This document shows positions 1 to 6,544 of a stretch of 7,166 nucleotides of DNA, piece after piece. A program made the translations under genes and the position numbers. Source of the DNA: Oscillospiraceae bacterium (lineage in GTDB: Bacteria; Bacillota; Clostridia; Oscillospirales; Ruminococcaceae); contig JARBTU010000083.1 in assembly GCA_029240015.1 (NCBI GenBank), positions 1 to 7,166 on the forward strand, read 5' to 3'. Each line of letters begins with the position of its first letter. Within the stretch, counting starts at the first letter, position 1. Under the pieces are notes generated by a model, which was given only the letters and a program-made list of their open reading frames with translations, was not told where the DNA came from and ran no database searches.

Positions 1-624
1 TCCACGATGGGGCCGCATCCTTATCCTGAAATGGTTCGCAACTTTCAGAAAATTATCGGAGAAGAAGCCAAAAAACAATTGATGCAAAAAGAAGGCAGAC
101 TTCCTGATTGCGTGATTGCTTGTGTTGGTGGCGGCTCCAATGCGATGGGAATGTTTTATGATTTTATAAAAGATGAATCGGTAAGATTAGTGGGCGCGGA
201 GGCTGCGGGAAAAGGAATCGACACGACGCTTCATGCGGCTACGCTGAACAAGGGAACAACGGGCATTTTCCATGGCATGAAATCCATCTTTTTGCAGGAT
301 GAATATGGGCAGATAGATCCCGTTTATTCGATATCGGCAGGACTCGACTATCCGGGAATAGGACCCGAACATGCCAATCTTTTTAGGACGAAAAGAGCAG
401 ATTATGTTGGAATAACAGACGAAGAAGCAGTATGTGCATTTGAATATCTTTCAAAAACAGAAGGAATCATCCCGGCAATCGAGTCCGCACATGCAGTGGC
501 GGCAGCAATGAAAATCGCACCGCAAATGGATAAGGACCAAATTATGATTATTAATTTATCCGGCCGCGGAGACAAGGATGTATATTCCATAGCAAGATAC
601 AGGGGGGTTGAAGTGAGTGAATAG
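1..624 (+). CDS. trpB: Tryptophan synthase beta subunit, C-terminal part (5' end outside window)
   Basis: This is the C-terminal 207 residues of TrpB, the PLP enzyme that joins indole and L-serine into L-tryptophan in the cytoplasmic alpha2-beta2 complex. The reading frame is open from base 1, so the gene is cut by the window edge; the ATG at 7 is an internal Met and not a start. Family signatures visible are GPHPYP near the left end, the PLP-phosphate loop GGGSNA (about fragment residues 43-48), [24 protein letters not shown], and LSGRGDKD near the end, whose Ser contacts the PLP ring nitrogen in characterised enzymes. The full protein is normally about 395 residues; the missing half holds the PLP lysine. 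The stop codon (622-624) lies inside the start of trpA, so the two genes are translationally coupled. No frameshift or unusual residue is seen. The identification is secure. Confidence 0.97.
   Translation, partial: STMGPHPYPEMVRNFQKIIGEEAKKQLMQKEGRLPDCVIACVGGGSNAMGMFYDFIKDESVRLVGAEAAGKGIDTTLHAATLNKGTTGIFHGMKSIFLQDEYGQIDPVYSISAGLDYPGIGPEHANLFRTKRADYVGITDEEAVCAFEYLSKTEGIIPAIESAHAVAAAMKIAPQMDKDQIMIINLSGRGDKDVYSIARYRGVEVSE
601..607 (+). promoter_or_regulatory. Ribosome binding site of trpA within trpB
   Basis: The run AGGGGGG lies 9 bases before the GTG at 617 and is the only good Shine-Dalgarno match nearby. It supports the GTG start and the 8-base trpB/trpA overlap typical of coupled subunit genes. 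Confidence 0.7.
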
Positions 625-1405
625 GATTGACAAGAAGTTTTCAGATCTCAAAGAACAAAATCAAAAAGCATTGATTACCTTCGTAACGGCAGGAGACCCA
701 GACATTAAAACAACGGAAGAAGTTATATTGTCTATGCTGTCGTCTGGGGCAGATATTGTGGAGATAGGCGTTCCTTTTTCGGACCCGATGGCGGAAGGTC
801 CGGTGATTCAAGCAGCAAGCGAACGCGCATTAAGCGCAGGGACCAGATTGACAGGGATTTTTGAACTGGTAAGAAACCTAAGAAAAAAGACAAATGAACC
901 TCTTTTGCTTATGATGTATGTGAACACGATTTTTCGGTTTGGAACCGATAAATTCTTTTTACTTTGCAACGAGACTGGAATCGATGGAGTGATTATTCCG
1001 GACCTGCCTTTTGAGGAACAAGATGAATTTAAAGATATAGCAGACAGTTATGGGATACATACCATCAATCTGGTTGCCCCGACGTCAAAAGACCGAATCC
1101 AAATGATTGCACAAAACAGTCACGGCTTTTTGTATTGTGTTTCTTCGACGGGAGTCACCGGAACAAGGGCAAGTTTTTCAACTGATTTTGATGAATTTTT
1201 TGGAGAAATCAAAAAATACTCGAAAATTCCGTATGCAGTTGGTTTTGGTATATCAGGACCGGATCAAGCTAGGGTGATAAAAGAGTATTGCGACGGAGTG
1301 ATTGTAGGAAGTGCAATTGTCCAAATCGTGGGCGAGCATGGAAAGAATGCGACAAAATATGTTGGCGATTTTGTTAAGTCCTTAAAAACTGCGTTAAGCG
1401 AATAA
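617..1405 (+). CDS. trpA: Tryptophan synthase alpha subunit
   Basis: TrpA cleaves indole-3-glycerol phosphate to indole and glyceraldehyde 3-phosphate and channels indole to TrpB. At 262 residues it has normal family length, as a TIM barrel. The start is GTG at 617, overlapping trpB by 8 bases, with the purine-rich site AGGGGGG (601-607) 9 bases upstream inside the trpB coding end. Visible motifs are FVTAGDP (22-28), [10 protein letters not shown] (48-57) with catalytic Glu49, the active loop STGVTG (177-182), and the phosphate-binding GFGIS (209-213) and GSAIV (231-235). The oddity is at residue 60: the motif reads SDPMAEGP, so Glu stands where the Salmonella enzyme has the second catalytic acid, Asp60. 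I believe Glu is common in clostridial TrpA, so this is probably a lineage variant and not a defect. A terminator follows, making this the last operon gene. Confidence 0.97.
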   Translation: MNRIDKKFSDLKEQNQKALITFVTAGDPDIKTTEEVILSMLSSGADIVEIGVPFSDPMAEGPVIQAASERALSAGTRLTGIFELVRNLRKKTNEPLLLMMYVNTIFRFGTDKFFLLCNETGIDGVIIPDLPFEEQDEFKDIADSYGIHTINLVAPTSKDRIQMIAQNSHGFLYCVSSTGVTGTRASFSTDFDEFFGEIKKYSKIPYAVGFGISGPDQARVIKEYCDGVIVGSAIVQIVGEHGKNATKYVGDFVKSLKTALSE

Positions 1406-1440
1406 AACAGAACCTTATTTGGCACTATAATATTAAATGA

Positions 1441-1484
1441 AGTCTGAATGCTTTTGGCGAAAGTAAAAGTGTTCGGGCTTTTTT
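1441..1484 (+). terminator. Rho-independent terminator of the trp operon
   Basis: Arms 1441-1455 and 1465-1479 pair over 15 positions, four of them G-U wobbles, around a 9-base loop. The right arm runs into TTTTTT (1479-1484). It lies 36 bases after the trpA stop and before a new promoter, so it closes the trp operon. Confidence 0.85.
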
Positions 1485-1516
1485 AATGAAAAGTATATAA
1501 TTCATATAAAAATATA

Positions 1517-1545
1517 TTGCAATGTGTAAAAAAATGGTATATAAT
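1517..1545 (+). promoter_or_regulatory. Sigma-A promoter of the GGDEF/EAL gene
   Basis: A -35 box TTGCAA (1517-1522) and a perfect -10 box TATAAT (1540-1545) are separated by 17 bases. Transcription should start near 1552, giving a leader of about 65 nt. The promoter follows the trp terminator, so the next gene is transcribed independently of trpBA. Confidence 0.75.
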
Positions 1546-1602
1546 ATACACTGTGTTGCTTTTTTCTTTTATGTGCTTTGAAATCTTTAATATTTGCCTA
1601 AT

Positions 1603-1608
1603 AAGGAG
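1603..1608 (+). promoter_or_regulatory. Ribosome binding site of the GGDEF/EAL gene
   Basis: AAGGAG lies 8 bases before the ATG at 1617. It fixes that ATG as the start and keeps the N-terminal membrane segment in the protein. Confidence 0.8.
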
Positions 1609-1616
1609 ATACAGTA

Positions 1617-3047
1617 ATGATAAGTAAGAATATTCCACTACTGCTAACGAATGTTAGTAATTCCATGCAAATTTCTTTCATTATAGCTGCCCTAATTAGT
1701 ATTATTGTGGCCATCCTGTTTTTTTATGGAAGGCGAAAGTATCTGCACGATGAACAGATGAAAGAGATTACTTATATTGATAGCTTGACGGGGATATGGA
1801 ATATCAATAAATTTTCAATAGAAGCAGAAGATATTCTTTGCAACAAGGACAGCCGGAATTTTGCCGTCCTTTCGATGGATATTGTTAAATTCAGATATAT
1901 CAATGACTGTTACGGACATGAAATGGGCGATTCGGTTTTAAAATATGTGGCACAAAAAATTGAAGACAACCTTTATGAGGGAGAAATTTTCGCCAGGACA
2001 AGCTGTGACAAATTTGTGATTTTAGCTGAGTATATAGATCAGACCCAAACCGTAGAGCGTCTAAAGGATGCTTGTTTGCAATTAGAGAATTTCGAGCAGA
2101 ACAACCAGACGATTAAGTTGTGTTTTAATTGTGGGATTTTTGTTATGGAAGAACAAAGTGATATTGTTCTAGGTTTAGACAAAGCGGATATTGCACGAAA
2201 ATATATTAAAGGAAAGTCCAAAAATTCCTTTGCTTTTTTTGATTCTAAAATCGAACAGGAACTGATTCGGCAAAAAGAGATAGAGGACGGGATGGAAAAG
2301 GCACTTGAAAACGGGGAATTTGTTGTTTATTATCAACCTAAGATTGATTTAACCACTATGGAGATATCGGGAGCAGAAGCATTGGTCAGATGGGATTCTT
2401 CCAAGCATGGATTTTTAAACCCATGTGAATTCGTACCAATCCTTGAACAGAACGGGTTTATCGTTGATTTGGATTTTTATGTATTGGAGCAGGTATGTGC
2501 GCTTTTAAAAAAATGGATTGACAGCGGAATCAAGCCTATATGCATTTCTGTCAATCAATCGAGGAAACATTTGAGCAATAGTGCATATTTAAAGAAACTT
2601 CAATGTTTAACAGAGAAATACAATGTTCCGTCTGAACTAATTGAGCTTGAGTTGACTGAGAGTATGTTTTTTGACAATAAAGAAGTCGTAGTAAAAACAA
2701 TGAAAAATATGAGAAAACTGGGTTTTGTTCTTTCTATGGATGACTTTGGAAGCGGATATTCTTCCTTAAACTTGTTGAAAGAAATACCGATTGATGTTTT
2801 AAAGATTGACAAAAGCTTTTTGGAAGAAACGGAAACGTCGGAAAAAACAAAAATTATTATTGAGCAGGTGGTCATTATGGCGAGAAAATTGAAAATGAAA
2901 GTTGTTTGTGAAGGAGTGGAAACTCAGGAACAGGCTGATTTTTTAAAGAAAGTATATTGCGATACAGCACAGGGTTATCTGTATGCTAAGCCAATGAGCC
3001 TAATGGATTTTGTGGAAACATTAGAAACGCAAAAAATGATAAGTTAA
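1617..3047 (+). CDS. Membrane-anchored c-di-GMP phosphodiesterase with degenerate GGDEF and intact EAL domain
   Basis: This 476-residue protein has one hydrophobic membrane segment (about 18-37) followed by basic residues, a GGDEF-type domain (about 47-208) and an EAL domain (about 220-470), both expected in the cytoplasm. The GGDEF domain keeps its fold markers (DSLTGIWN 55-62, YINDCYGHEMGD 94-105), but the signature reads SCDKF (129-133) and no RxxD inhibitory site is seen, so cyclase activity is unlikely. The EAL domain keeps the expected metal and catalytic residues: EALVRW (254-259), Asn313, ELTE (345-348), DDFGSGYSSL (375-384), KID (396-398), EGVET (432-436) and QGYLYAKP (452-459). It should therefore hydrolyse c-di-GMP to pGpG. 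The GGDEF part may act as a GTP-binding or dimerisation module, which is inference. There is no separate sensor domain, so any input must come through the membrane segment or the GGDEF domain. It stands alone between terminators. Confidence 0.92.
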   Translation: MISKNIPLLLTNVSNSMQISFIIAALISIIVAILFFYGRRKYLHDEQMKEITYIDSLTGIWNINKFSIEAEDILCNKDSRNFAVLSMDIVKFRYINDCYGHEMGDSVLKYVAQKIEDNLYEGEIFARTSCDKFVILAEYIDQTQTVERLKDACLQLENFEQNNQTIKLCFNCGIFVMEEQSDIVLGLDKADIARKYIKGKSKNSFAFFDSKIEQELIRQKEIEDGMEKALENGEFVVYYQPKIDLTTMEISGAEALVRWDSSKHGFLNPCEFVPILEQNGFIVDLDFYVLEQVCALLKKWIDSGIKPICISVNQSRKHLSNSAYLKKLQCLTEKYNVPSELIELELTESMFFDNKEVVVKTMKNMRKLGFVLSMDDFGSGYSSLNLLKEIPIDVLKIDKSFLEETETSEKTKIIIEQVVIMARKLKMKVVCEGVETQEQADFLKKVYCDTAQGYLYAKPMSLMDFVETLETQKMIS

Positions 3048-3058
3048 AAGATTATAGC

Positions 3059-3104
3059 AAAAACATTTACAAATCCTTGTTCAGTAATTTGTGAATGTTT
3101 TTTT
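3059..3104 (+). terminator. Terminator after the GGDEF/EAL gene
   Basis: Arms 3059-3074 and 3087-3102 pair over 16 positions with a single G-U wobble around a 12-base loop, and the right arm ends in TTTTTTT (3098-3104). The stem is AT-rich, but its position 11 bases after the stop codon fits a terminator. Confidence 0.75.
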
Positions 3105-3115
3105 GTGCAATTTTG

Positions 3116-3144
3116 TTGACTAAGAAATCAAGGAATGTTATAAT
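3116..3144 (+). promoter_or_regulatory. Strong sigma-A promoter of the CBM9-repeat protein gene
   Basis: TTGACT (3116-3121) and TATAAT (3139-3144) are separated by 17 bases, one mismatch from the full consensus. The expected start near 3151 gives a leader of about 140 nt before the ATG at 3290. It begins 11 bases after the preceding terminator, so the two plus-strand genes are separate units. Confidence 0.8.
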
Positions 3145-3150
3145 CCAAAT

Positions 3151-3289
3151 ATATGAGTATTGTTGTATATTATTTGAGTATTTTTGTTAAAAATGTGCAA
3201 TATGCTTATAACATATAAAATCTTTCCTTATCCTTATAAGGTCGGTTTTATGCTTTTTAAGAATACTTTTTAAGAATGGAGAGAAAAAA
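3151..3289 (+). promoter_or_regulatory. Long 5' leader of the CBM9-repeat protein gene
   Basis: The leader holds a small hairpin (3226-3231 with 3236-3241, 4-base loop), a 12-base direct repeat CTTTTTAAGAAT at 3253-3264 and 3266-3277, and the ribosome site GGAGAG (3278-3283), 6 bases before the start codon. Bases 3221-3227 can pair with 3278-3284, which would cover the ribosome site; this alternative competes with the small hairpin because both use 3226-3227. I recognise no known riboswitch, and no c-di-GMP-I core is visible. A regulatory role is inference only. Confidence 0.35.
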
Positions 3290-4615
3290 ATGAGAAAATC
3301 AGCAAAAATAATTTCAGCTTTGTTGTCCCTTTCGGTCGTTGCCACAAGCTTTGCTTCTGTGTTTACTGCGAGCGCTGCTGAAGATGGAACCAATCCAACA
3401 GGTACGGTTGCTTATGCGACTACTGCGCCAGTAATCGACGGTGTAAAAGATTCAATTTATAATACGTCTAAAACTTACAAGTGCCAATATAAAATGGAGG
3501 TAAAGGGCGATTCTGAAGTAGAAGGAAAGTTTACTGCACTGTGGGATGATCAGTGGTTTTATGTATATATGGAAGTAAAAGATCCTAATATTGTTAGAGG
3601 AGAAGAATCTCCAAAAGCCAATGATCGTATTACATACTATTTTGATTTTTCTAACAAAAAGCCGTTTAGCTACACTGATGGTGAGGCTAGAGGTGCATAC
3701 ATTGGTTTGATGCTAACAGATGATACAGGAACAGATTTGTTAATAGAGCAAACTTCTCTTGCTGCTGTCGAGAATAAAGCTGCTTTTGAGAACAGTTTTA
3801 AAAAAGCGATGAAAGTTGGCAGTGGGAGCTACTCTGTTGAAGTTGCTTTTAAAGTAAAAGATCTATATCCTGAGATAAAGCAACAAGCTGGAACAAAATA
3901 TGCGTTTGATGCATATGTTCACGACTTCCAAGCATCTGTTTCAGAGAGAGTATGCGGACATACATGGGTGGATTCCGGTAACACGTCATGGAATGATCCG
4001 AGCAGACTGGGATCATTAACTTTATTGGCGAAACCTTCCACAGAAGGAACATGGAAAGAAGTAAACGGAAAACATTATTTTTATGATAAAGATGATGTTT
4101 TGCAAAAAAATCAATGGATTCTCTCAAAAGGGAAATATTATTATGTTGGTTCAGATGGAGCTATGTTAGTAAATACATGGGTTGGCTTAAGCGGGAAATG
4201 GTACTATGTAGATGCCAATGGCGTAAGACAAACTGGCTGGGAATTGGTTAAAGGAAAATATTATTATTTAAATAATGATGGTTCTATGGTCACAGGTTGG
4301 AAAAACTTGAATGGTAAGTATTATTATCTAGACAAGTCCACAGGAATTATGGCGACAGGTTGGAAGAATATAAGTGGTAAATACTATTATTTTGACAGTA
4401 AATCCGGAGTCATGAAAGCCAATGCTTGGGTTAAATCAAGCGGAAAATATTACTATGTTGATAAGAACGGCGGAATGTTAACCAACAAATGGGTTAAGTC
4501 GGGTGGCAAATGGTACTACGTTGATGCGAGCGGAAAAATGCTTTCAAGTACAACCAAGAAAATTGGAAAGAAAACTTACAAGTTTAACGGAAGCGGAATT
4601 TGCACAAACCCGTAA
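3290..4615 (+). CDS. Secreted protein with CBM9-like domain and choline-binding-type repeats
   Basis: This 441-residue protein starts with a signal peptide: basic MRKSAK, a hydrophobic core to about residue 27, and likely cleavage after ASA (27-29). Residues about 38-246 resemble the carbohydrate-binding family 9/DOMON-like fold: APVIDGVKDSIY (46-57), FTALWDDQWFYVYMEVKDP (81-99), NDRITYYFD (111-119), VEVAFKVKDL (183-192) and the closing DPSRLGSLTLL (236-246). From residue 255 the protein is eight aromatic repeats of about 20 residues plus a degenerate ninth, of the cell-wall/choline-binding type. No LPXTG motif or membrane anchor is present, so attachment would be non-covalent, to choline-bearing teichoic acids or other wall polymers. 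No catalytic domain is seen. The likely role is binding a glycan while held at the cell surface; ligand and function are unknown. It has its own strong promoter and shares a terminator with the convergent kinase gene. Confidence 0.88.
   Translation: MRKSAKIISALLSLSVVATSFASVFTASAAEDGTNPTGTVAYATTAPVIDGVKDSIYNTSKTYKCQYKMEVKGDSEVEGKFTALWDDQWFYVYMEVKDPNIVRGEESPKANDRITYYFDFSNKKPFSYTDGEARGAYIGLMLTDDTGTDLLIEQTSLAAVENKAAFENSFKKAMKVGSGSYSVEVAFKVKDLYPEIKQQAGTKYAFDAYVHDFQASVSERVCGHTWVDSGNTSWNDPSRLGSLTLLAKPSTEGTWKEVNGKHYFYDKDDVLQKNQWILSKGKYYYVGSDGAMLVNTWVGLSGKWYYVDANGVRQTGWELVKGKYYYLNNDGSMVTGWKNLNGKYYYLDKSTGIMATGWKNISGKYYYFDSKSGVMKANAWVKSSGKYYYVDKNGGMLTNKWVKSGGKWYYVDASGKMLSSTTKKIGKKTYKFNGSGICTNP
4052..4552 (+). 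repeat. Tandem region encoding eight choline-binding-type repeats
   Basis: Repeat units begin at Trp255, 276, 297, 317, 337, 358, 380 and 401 of the protein, with period 19-22 residues and pattern W-x3-x-GK-aromatic-YY-x-D-x2-G-x-M. A degenerate unit (about 422-441) lacking the Trp closes the tail. The DNA shows recurring near-copies of GG(A/G/T)AAATATTATTAT, so units can recombine and vary in number between strains. Confidence 0.85.
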
Positions 4616-4633
4616 GATTTAGATACTATATAA

Positions 4634-4678
4634 ATAACATAAAAGCAACAGTCCATTGGACTGTTGCTTTTATGTTAT
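4634..4678. terminator. Bidirectional terminator between convergent genes
   Basis: Arms 4634-4654 and 4658-4678 are perfect 21-base complements around the loop ATT. The GC-rich core ends in GCTTTT on both strands, so it can stop transcription from the plus-strand surface protein gene and from the minus-strand kinase gene. Its right arm overlaps the last codons and stop of the kinase gene (4670 onward). Confidence 0.9.
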
Positions 4679-5602
4679 AGGGGATGTTATTTTACAGGAT
4701 GTAGGAACCAGAAAGTTAAGACCGCTTTTTATTACTTCGCAGTGCAGAGAATGAACATGTATTATTTCACCATCAATCGAAGCAATGAAAGGATTGGGTG
4801 ATGAAACACTAATTTTGTTACACTTTTTATATGTAATACTTTCTTTCAGTTTTGCTTGGGACAGATGAGTTCCTTCTTTATAGTACTTAACAAAGTTTGC
4901 AATTTTAAATCTAGACACTTTTTTTACACAGCAAATATCTATAAGTCCGTCATTTATTTCAGCGAGAGGTGCACATTTATAATCTCCTCCATAACAATGT
5001 CCGTTTGCGATAACGGCCAAGAGCATATTATTATTTATGACTGAATCATCATCCAAGGTGAGTTTAAGATGATTCCCCAGCTTTTTTGTGAGACAATATA
5101 CCAGAGCCATTGAATAAGCGGTACTTCCGCTTACATATGGAAGCTGTTTGAATTTAGTCATGTGATGTGCAATAGTTGCATCAAAACCGATATTTATAAC
5201 GTTTATTGCATAGCGATTATTTATTTTTATAACATCAATAGGGAGCGGAGCAGAGTGGATTTGTTCTGAGATATCTGAGAAATTTGCTGTATTGGAAAAA
5301 TTTTTTATAAAATCATTGCCGGTCCCATATGGGACAACCCCAACAGAAGCATTTTTGTAACCGATGCAACCGTTTGCAACTTCGTTAAGAGTGCCATCTC
5401 CGCCACAAGCGTAAAAGTGAAGCACATCGTCATCATTTTCGCATACCTGCCGGACAAAATCTCGGGCATCATCTTTGTCTTTCGTAATATGAATGTCATA
5501 GATAATGCTATGTTTCTTTGATTCGTCATGAATTTTTGTAAGGGCATCTTTATAAGAACCCGTTTTTCCTGCCGCGGGATTAACAATAAAAAAATGTTTC
5601 AT
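4670..5602 (-). CDS. DagK/YegS-family lipid kinase (probable diacylglycerol kinase)
   Basis: This 310-residue protein has the length and motif order of soluble DagK/YegS lipid kinases: IVNPAAGK (6-13), the nucleotide-binding CGGDGTLNE (66-74), VPYGTGNDF (90-98), INIGFDA (136-142), NDGLIDI (217-223) and IDGE (276-279). In DgkB-type enzymes the acids in the last two motifs belong to the catalytic site. The probable reaction is ATP-dependent phosphorylation of diacylglycerol to phosphatidic acid, recycling lipid released during wall-polymer synthesis, but YegS-like lipid specificity varies and cannot be read here. The ATG at 5602 is chosen because GGAG lies 6 bases upstream. TTG at 5623 and ATG at 5614 would add 7 or 4 residues, but the second starts on the ribosome site itself and neither extends the family N-terminus. 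The gene has its own promoter and shares its terminator with the convergent gene. Confidence 0.92.
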   Translation of the reverse strand: MKHFFIVNPAAGKTGSYKDALTKIHDESKKHSIIYDIHITKDKDDARDFVRQVCENDDDVLHFYACGGDGTLNEVANGCIGYKNASVGVVPYGTGNDFIKNFSNTANFSDISEQIHSAPLPIDVIKINNRYAINVINIGFDATIAHHMTKFKQLPYVSGSTAYSMALVYCLTKKLGNHLKLTLDDDSVINNNMLLAVIANGHCYGGDYKCAPLAEINDGLIDICCVKKVSRFKIANFVKYYKEGTHLSQAKLKESITYKKCNKISVSSPNPFIASIDGEIIHVHSLHCEVIKSGLNFLVPTSCKITSPIT

Positions 5603-5682
5603 AAGATTCTCCATTAAAAACAAATATACAACAATTTTAAAATAGTAGGAGCGTTTAAAATCATCCCTTCATGTGTATTTGT

Positions 5683-5710
5683 ATTTTACCATAAAAAGCA
5701 AAGAAGTCAA
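5683..5710 (-). promoter_or_regulatory. Promoter of the lipid kinase gene, with -35 inside the upstream terminator stem
   Basis: On the minus strand TTGACT (5710-5705) and TAAAAT (5688-5683) are separated by 16 bases, and TGG directly before the -10 box makes an extended -10. Transcription should start near 5676, about 74 nt before the start codon. The -35 box lies within one arm of the hairpin that ends the GyrI-like gene. Confidence 0.65.
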
Positions 5711-5732
5711 CAACACAAGCAGTTGACTTCTT
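5693..5732 (-). terminator. Terminator of the GyrI-like gene
   Basis: Arms 5701-5711 and 5722-5732 are perfect 11-base complements around a 10-base loop. On the minus strand the second arm runs into a T-rich tail (TTCTTTGCTTTTTAT); the plus side has no such tail. It lies 47 bases past the stop of the minus-strand gene. Confidence 0.75.
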
Positions 5733-5779
5733 GATATTATTGAGGAGCAAGGTGAGAAATCCTGCTAAAGGCTTATAAC

Positions 5780-6418
5780 TCACTTAATGGGATGCCTTAT
5801 AACGGTTTTTAATTTTTCAGGAGCAGTCTTTCTTGGATCTCCTAAATAAATTTCATGATGTTTTCTTATATCTGATATATCGTTTTGAAACCCGGAGGCC
5901 GTAATGAATTTTTTTAACTTTATAATGGTATCGGATTCGTTATCATAAGAGCCGATATGCATGATTTGAGCGCACTTACCTTCATTATATTCTGCAAGTC
6001 TTGTGGTTGATAAATCAACACGTGGTTTTTTCTTTGAAAAAATGTCTTTTGCTCTTTCAAACACTTCAAGCGTCACAAATTCCGGTTGGCGTATCATAGA
6101 TGTCCAGCAAAACTTATCTTTATCCGTAACGTGGATACCATCAAAGCCTTCGCCTTCAAACCACCAAAGCCCTTCAAGAGGAGGAACGACATATTCAAAA
6201 TATCCTTCGGGTTGTGTTCCGTTCATCTTACTCATTTTGATAGAGTAAGACAGTCCATACAAAACCTCCATTGCGTTTTTATATGCATCACAAGTATTGG
6301 GGTTACCTTTACCGTCCACCATAATAAACAGCATTTGCGGCACCTCTATTATCATTGGCTCAGTCTTGGGTAAATATAAGTCCTTGTATTCTTTTTTATA
6401 ATCAAATTTGCCAGACAT
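5780..6418 (-). CDS. GyrI-like small-molecule-binding protein (COG4832-type)
   Basis: This 212-residue protein matches the single-domain GyrI-like family seen in many Firmicutes: FDYKKEYKDLYLPK (5-18), VPQMLFIMVDGKGNPN (26-41), GYFEYVVPPLEGLWW (72-86), CAQIMHIGSYDNE (149-161), and HHEIYLGDPRKTAPEKLKTV (187-206) near the C-terminus. The fold is a two-repeat SOUL/GyrI barrel that holds a small hydrophobic ligand; there is no DNA-binding domain, unlike the MerR/AraC fusions. Some stand-alone members, including Listeria Lin2189, have been reported to hydrolyse cyclopropanoid genotoxins, so a detoxifying role is possible but not shown here. The ATG at 6418 follows GGGAG (6432-6428) by 9 bases. The gene is a single unit with its own terminator, and a long inverted repeat lies upstream near its possible promoter. 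Family assignment is firm; the ligand is unknown. Confidence 0.88.
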   Translation of the reverse strand: MSGKFDYKKEYKDLYLPKTEPMIIEVPQMLFIMVDGKGNPNTCDAYKNAMEVLYGLSYSIKMSKMNGTQPEGYFEYVVPPLEGLWWFEGEGFDGIHVTDKDKFCWTSMIRQPEFVTLEVFERAKDIFSKKKPRVDLSTTRLAEYNEGKCAQIMHIGSYDNESDTIIKLKKFITASGFQNDISDIRKHHEIYLGDPRKTAPEKLKTVIRHPIK

Positions 6419-6454
6419 GTTTATACTCTCCCTACAAGAAAATATTATATTTAC

Positions 6455-6483
6455 ATTTTATCACACATATCATAAGAAGTCGA
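6455..6483 (-). promoter_or_regulatory. Candidate promoter of the GyrI-like gene
   Basis: On the minus strand TCGACT (6483-6478) and TAAAAT (6460-6455) are 17 bases apart; both are imperfect matches. A perfect TATAAT (6449-6444) lies closer to the gene but has only TGATAT at the right distance upstream. Which one is used cannot be decided by eye. Confidence 0.4.
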
Positions 6484-6508
6484 TATTTTACAATCGGATT
6501 CTTATGAT
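6469..6508. repeat. Long imperfect inverted repeat upstream of the GyrI-like gene
   Basis: Arms 6469-6484 and 6493-6508 pair at 15 of 16 positions (one G-A mismatch, one G-T) around an 8-base AT-rich centre. There is no T-tract on either side, so it is not an ordinary terminator. One arm covers the candidate -35 box and spacer of the GyrI-like gene, as an operator would. Confidence 0.6.
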
Positions 6509-6544
6509 GAAGCATATTTTAAAATTAGGCACGTAGAGGAGATA

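Noticed and set aside
7..624. ATG at 7 as the start of a short TrpB protein
   Set aside because: The frame is open upstream to base 1 and the residues before and after the Met match the middle of TrpB, so this is a gene cut by the window edge.
1406..1616. GGDEF/EAL gene as a member of the trp operon
   Set aside because: A good terminator and a separate promoter with perfect -10 box lie between them.
3151..3289. c-di-GMP riboswitch in the leader of the surface protein gene
   Set aside because: No GEMM-like core or tetraloop-receptor pattern could be read, and no strong conserved stems are present; only a covariance-model scan could settle it.
3849..4127. Minus-strand open frame under the CBM9/repeat gene
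   Set aside because: It lies wholly inside a well supported plus-strand gene, has no ribosome site and shows no family motif; it is a shadow frame. The same applies to the other frames antisense to trpBA, the EAL gene, the kinase and the GyrI-like gene.
5603..5623. TTG (5623) or ATG (5614) as the lipid kinase start
   Set aside because: The ATG at 5602 has GGAG at good spacing and gives the usual family N-terminus; the ATG at 5614 overlaps that ribosome site.
5752..5783. Small hairpin GTGAG/CTCAC at the end of the GyrI-like gene
   Set aside because: The stem is only 5 bases, the loop is long and no T-tract follows; the hairpin at 5701-5732 is the better terminator.
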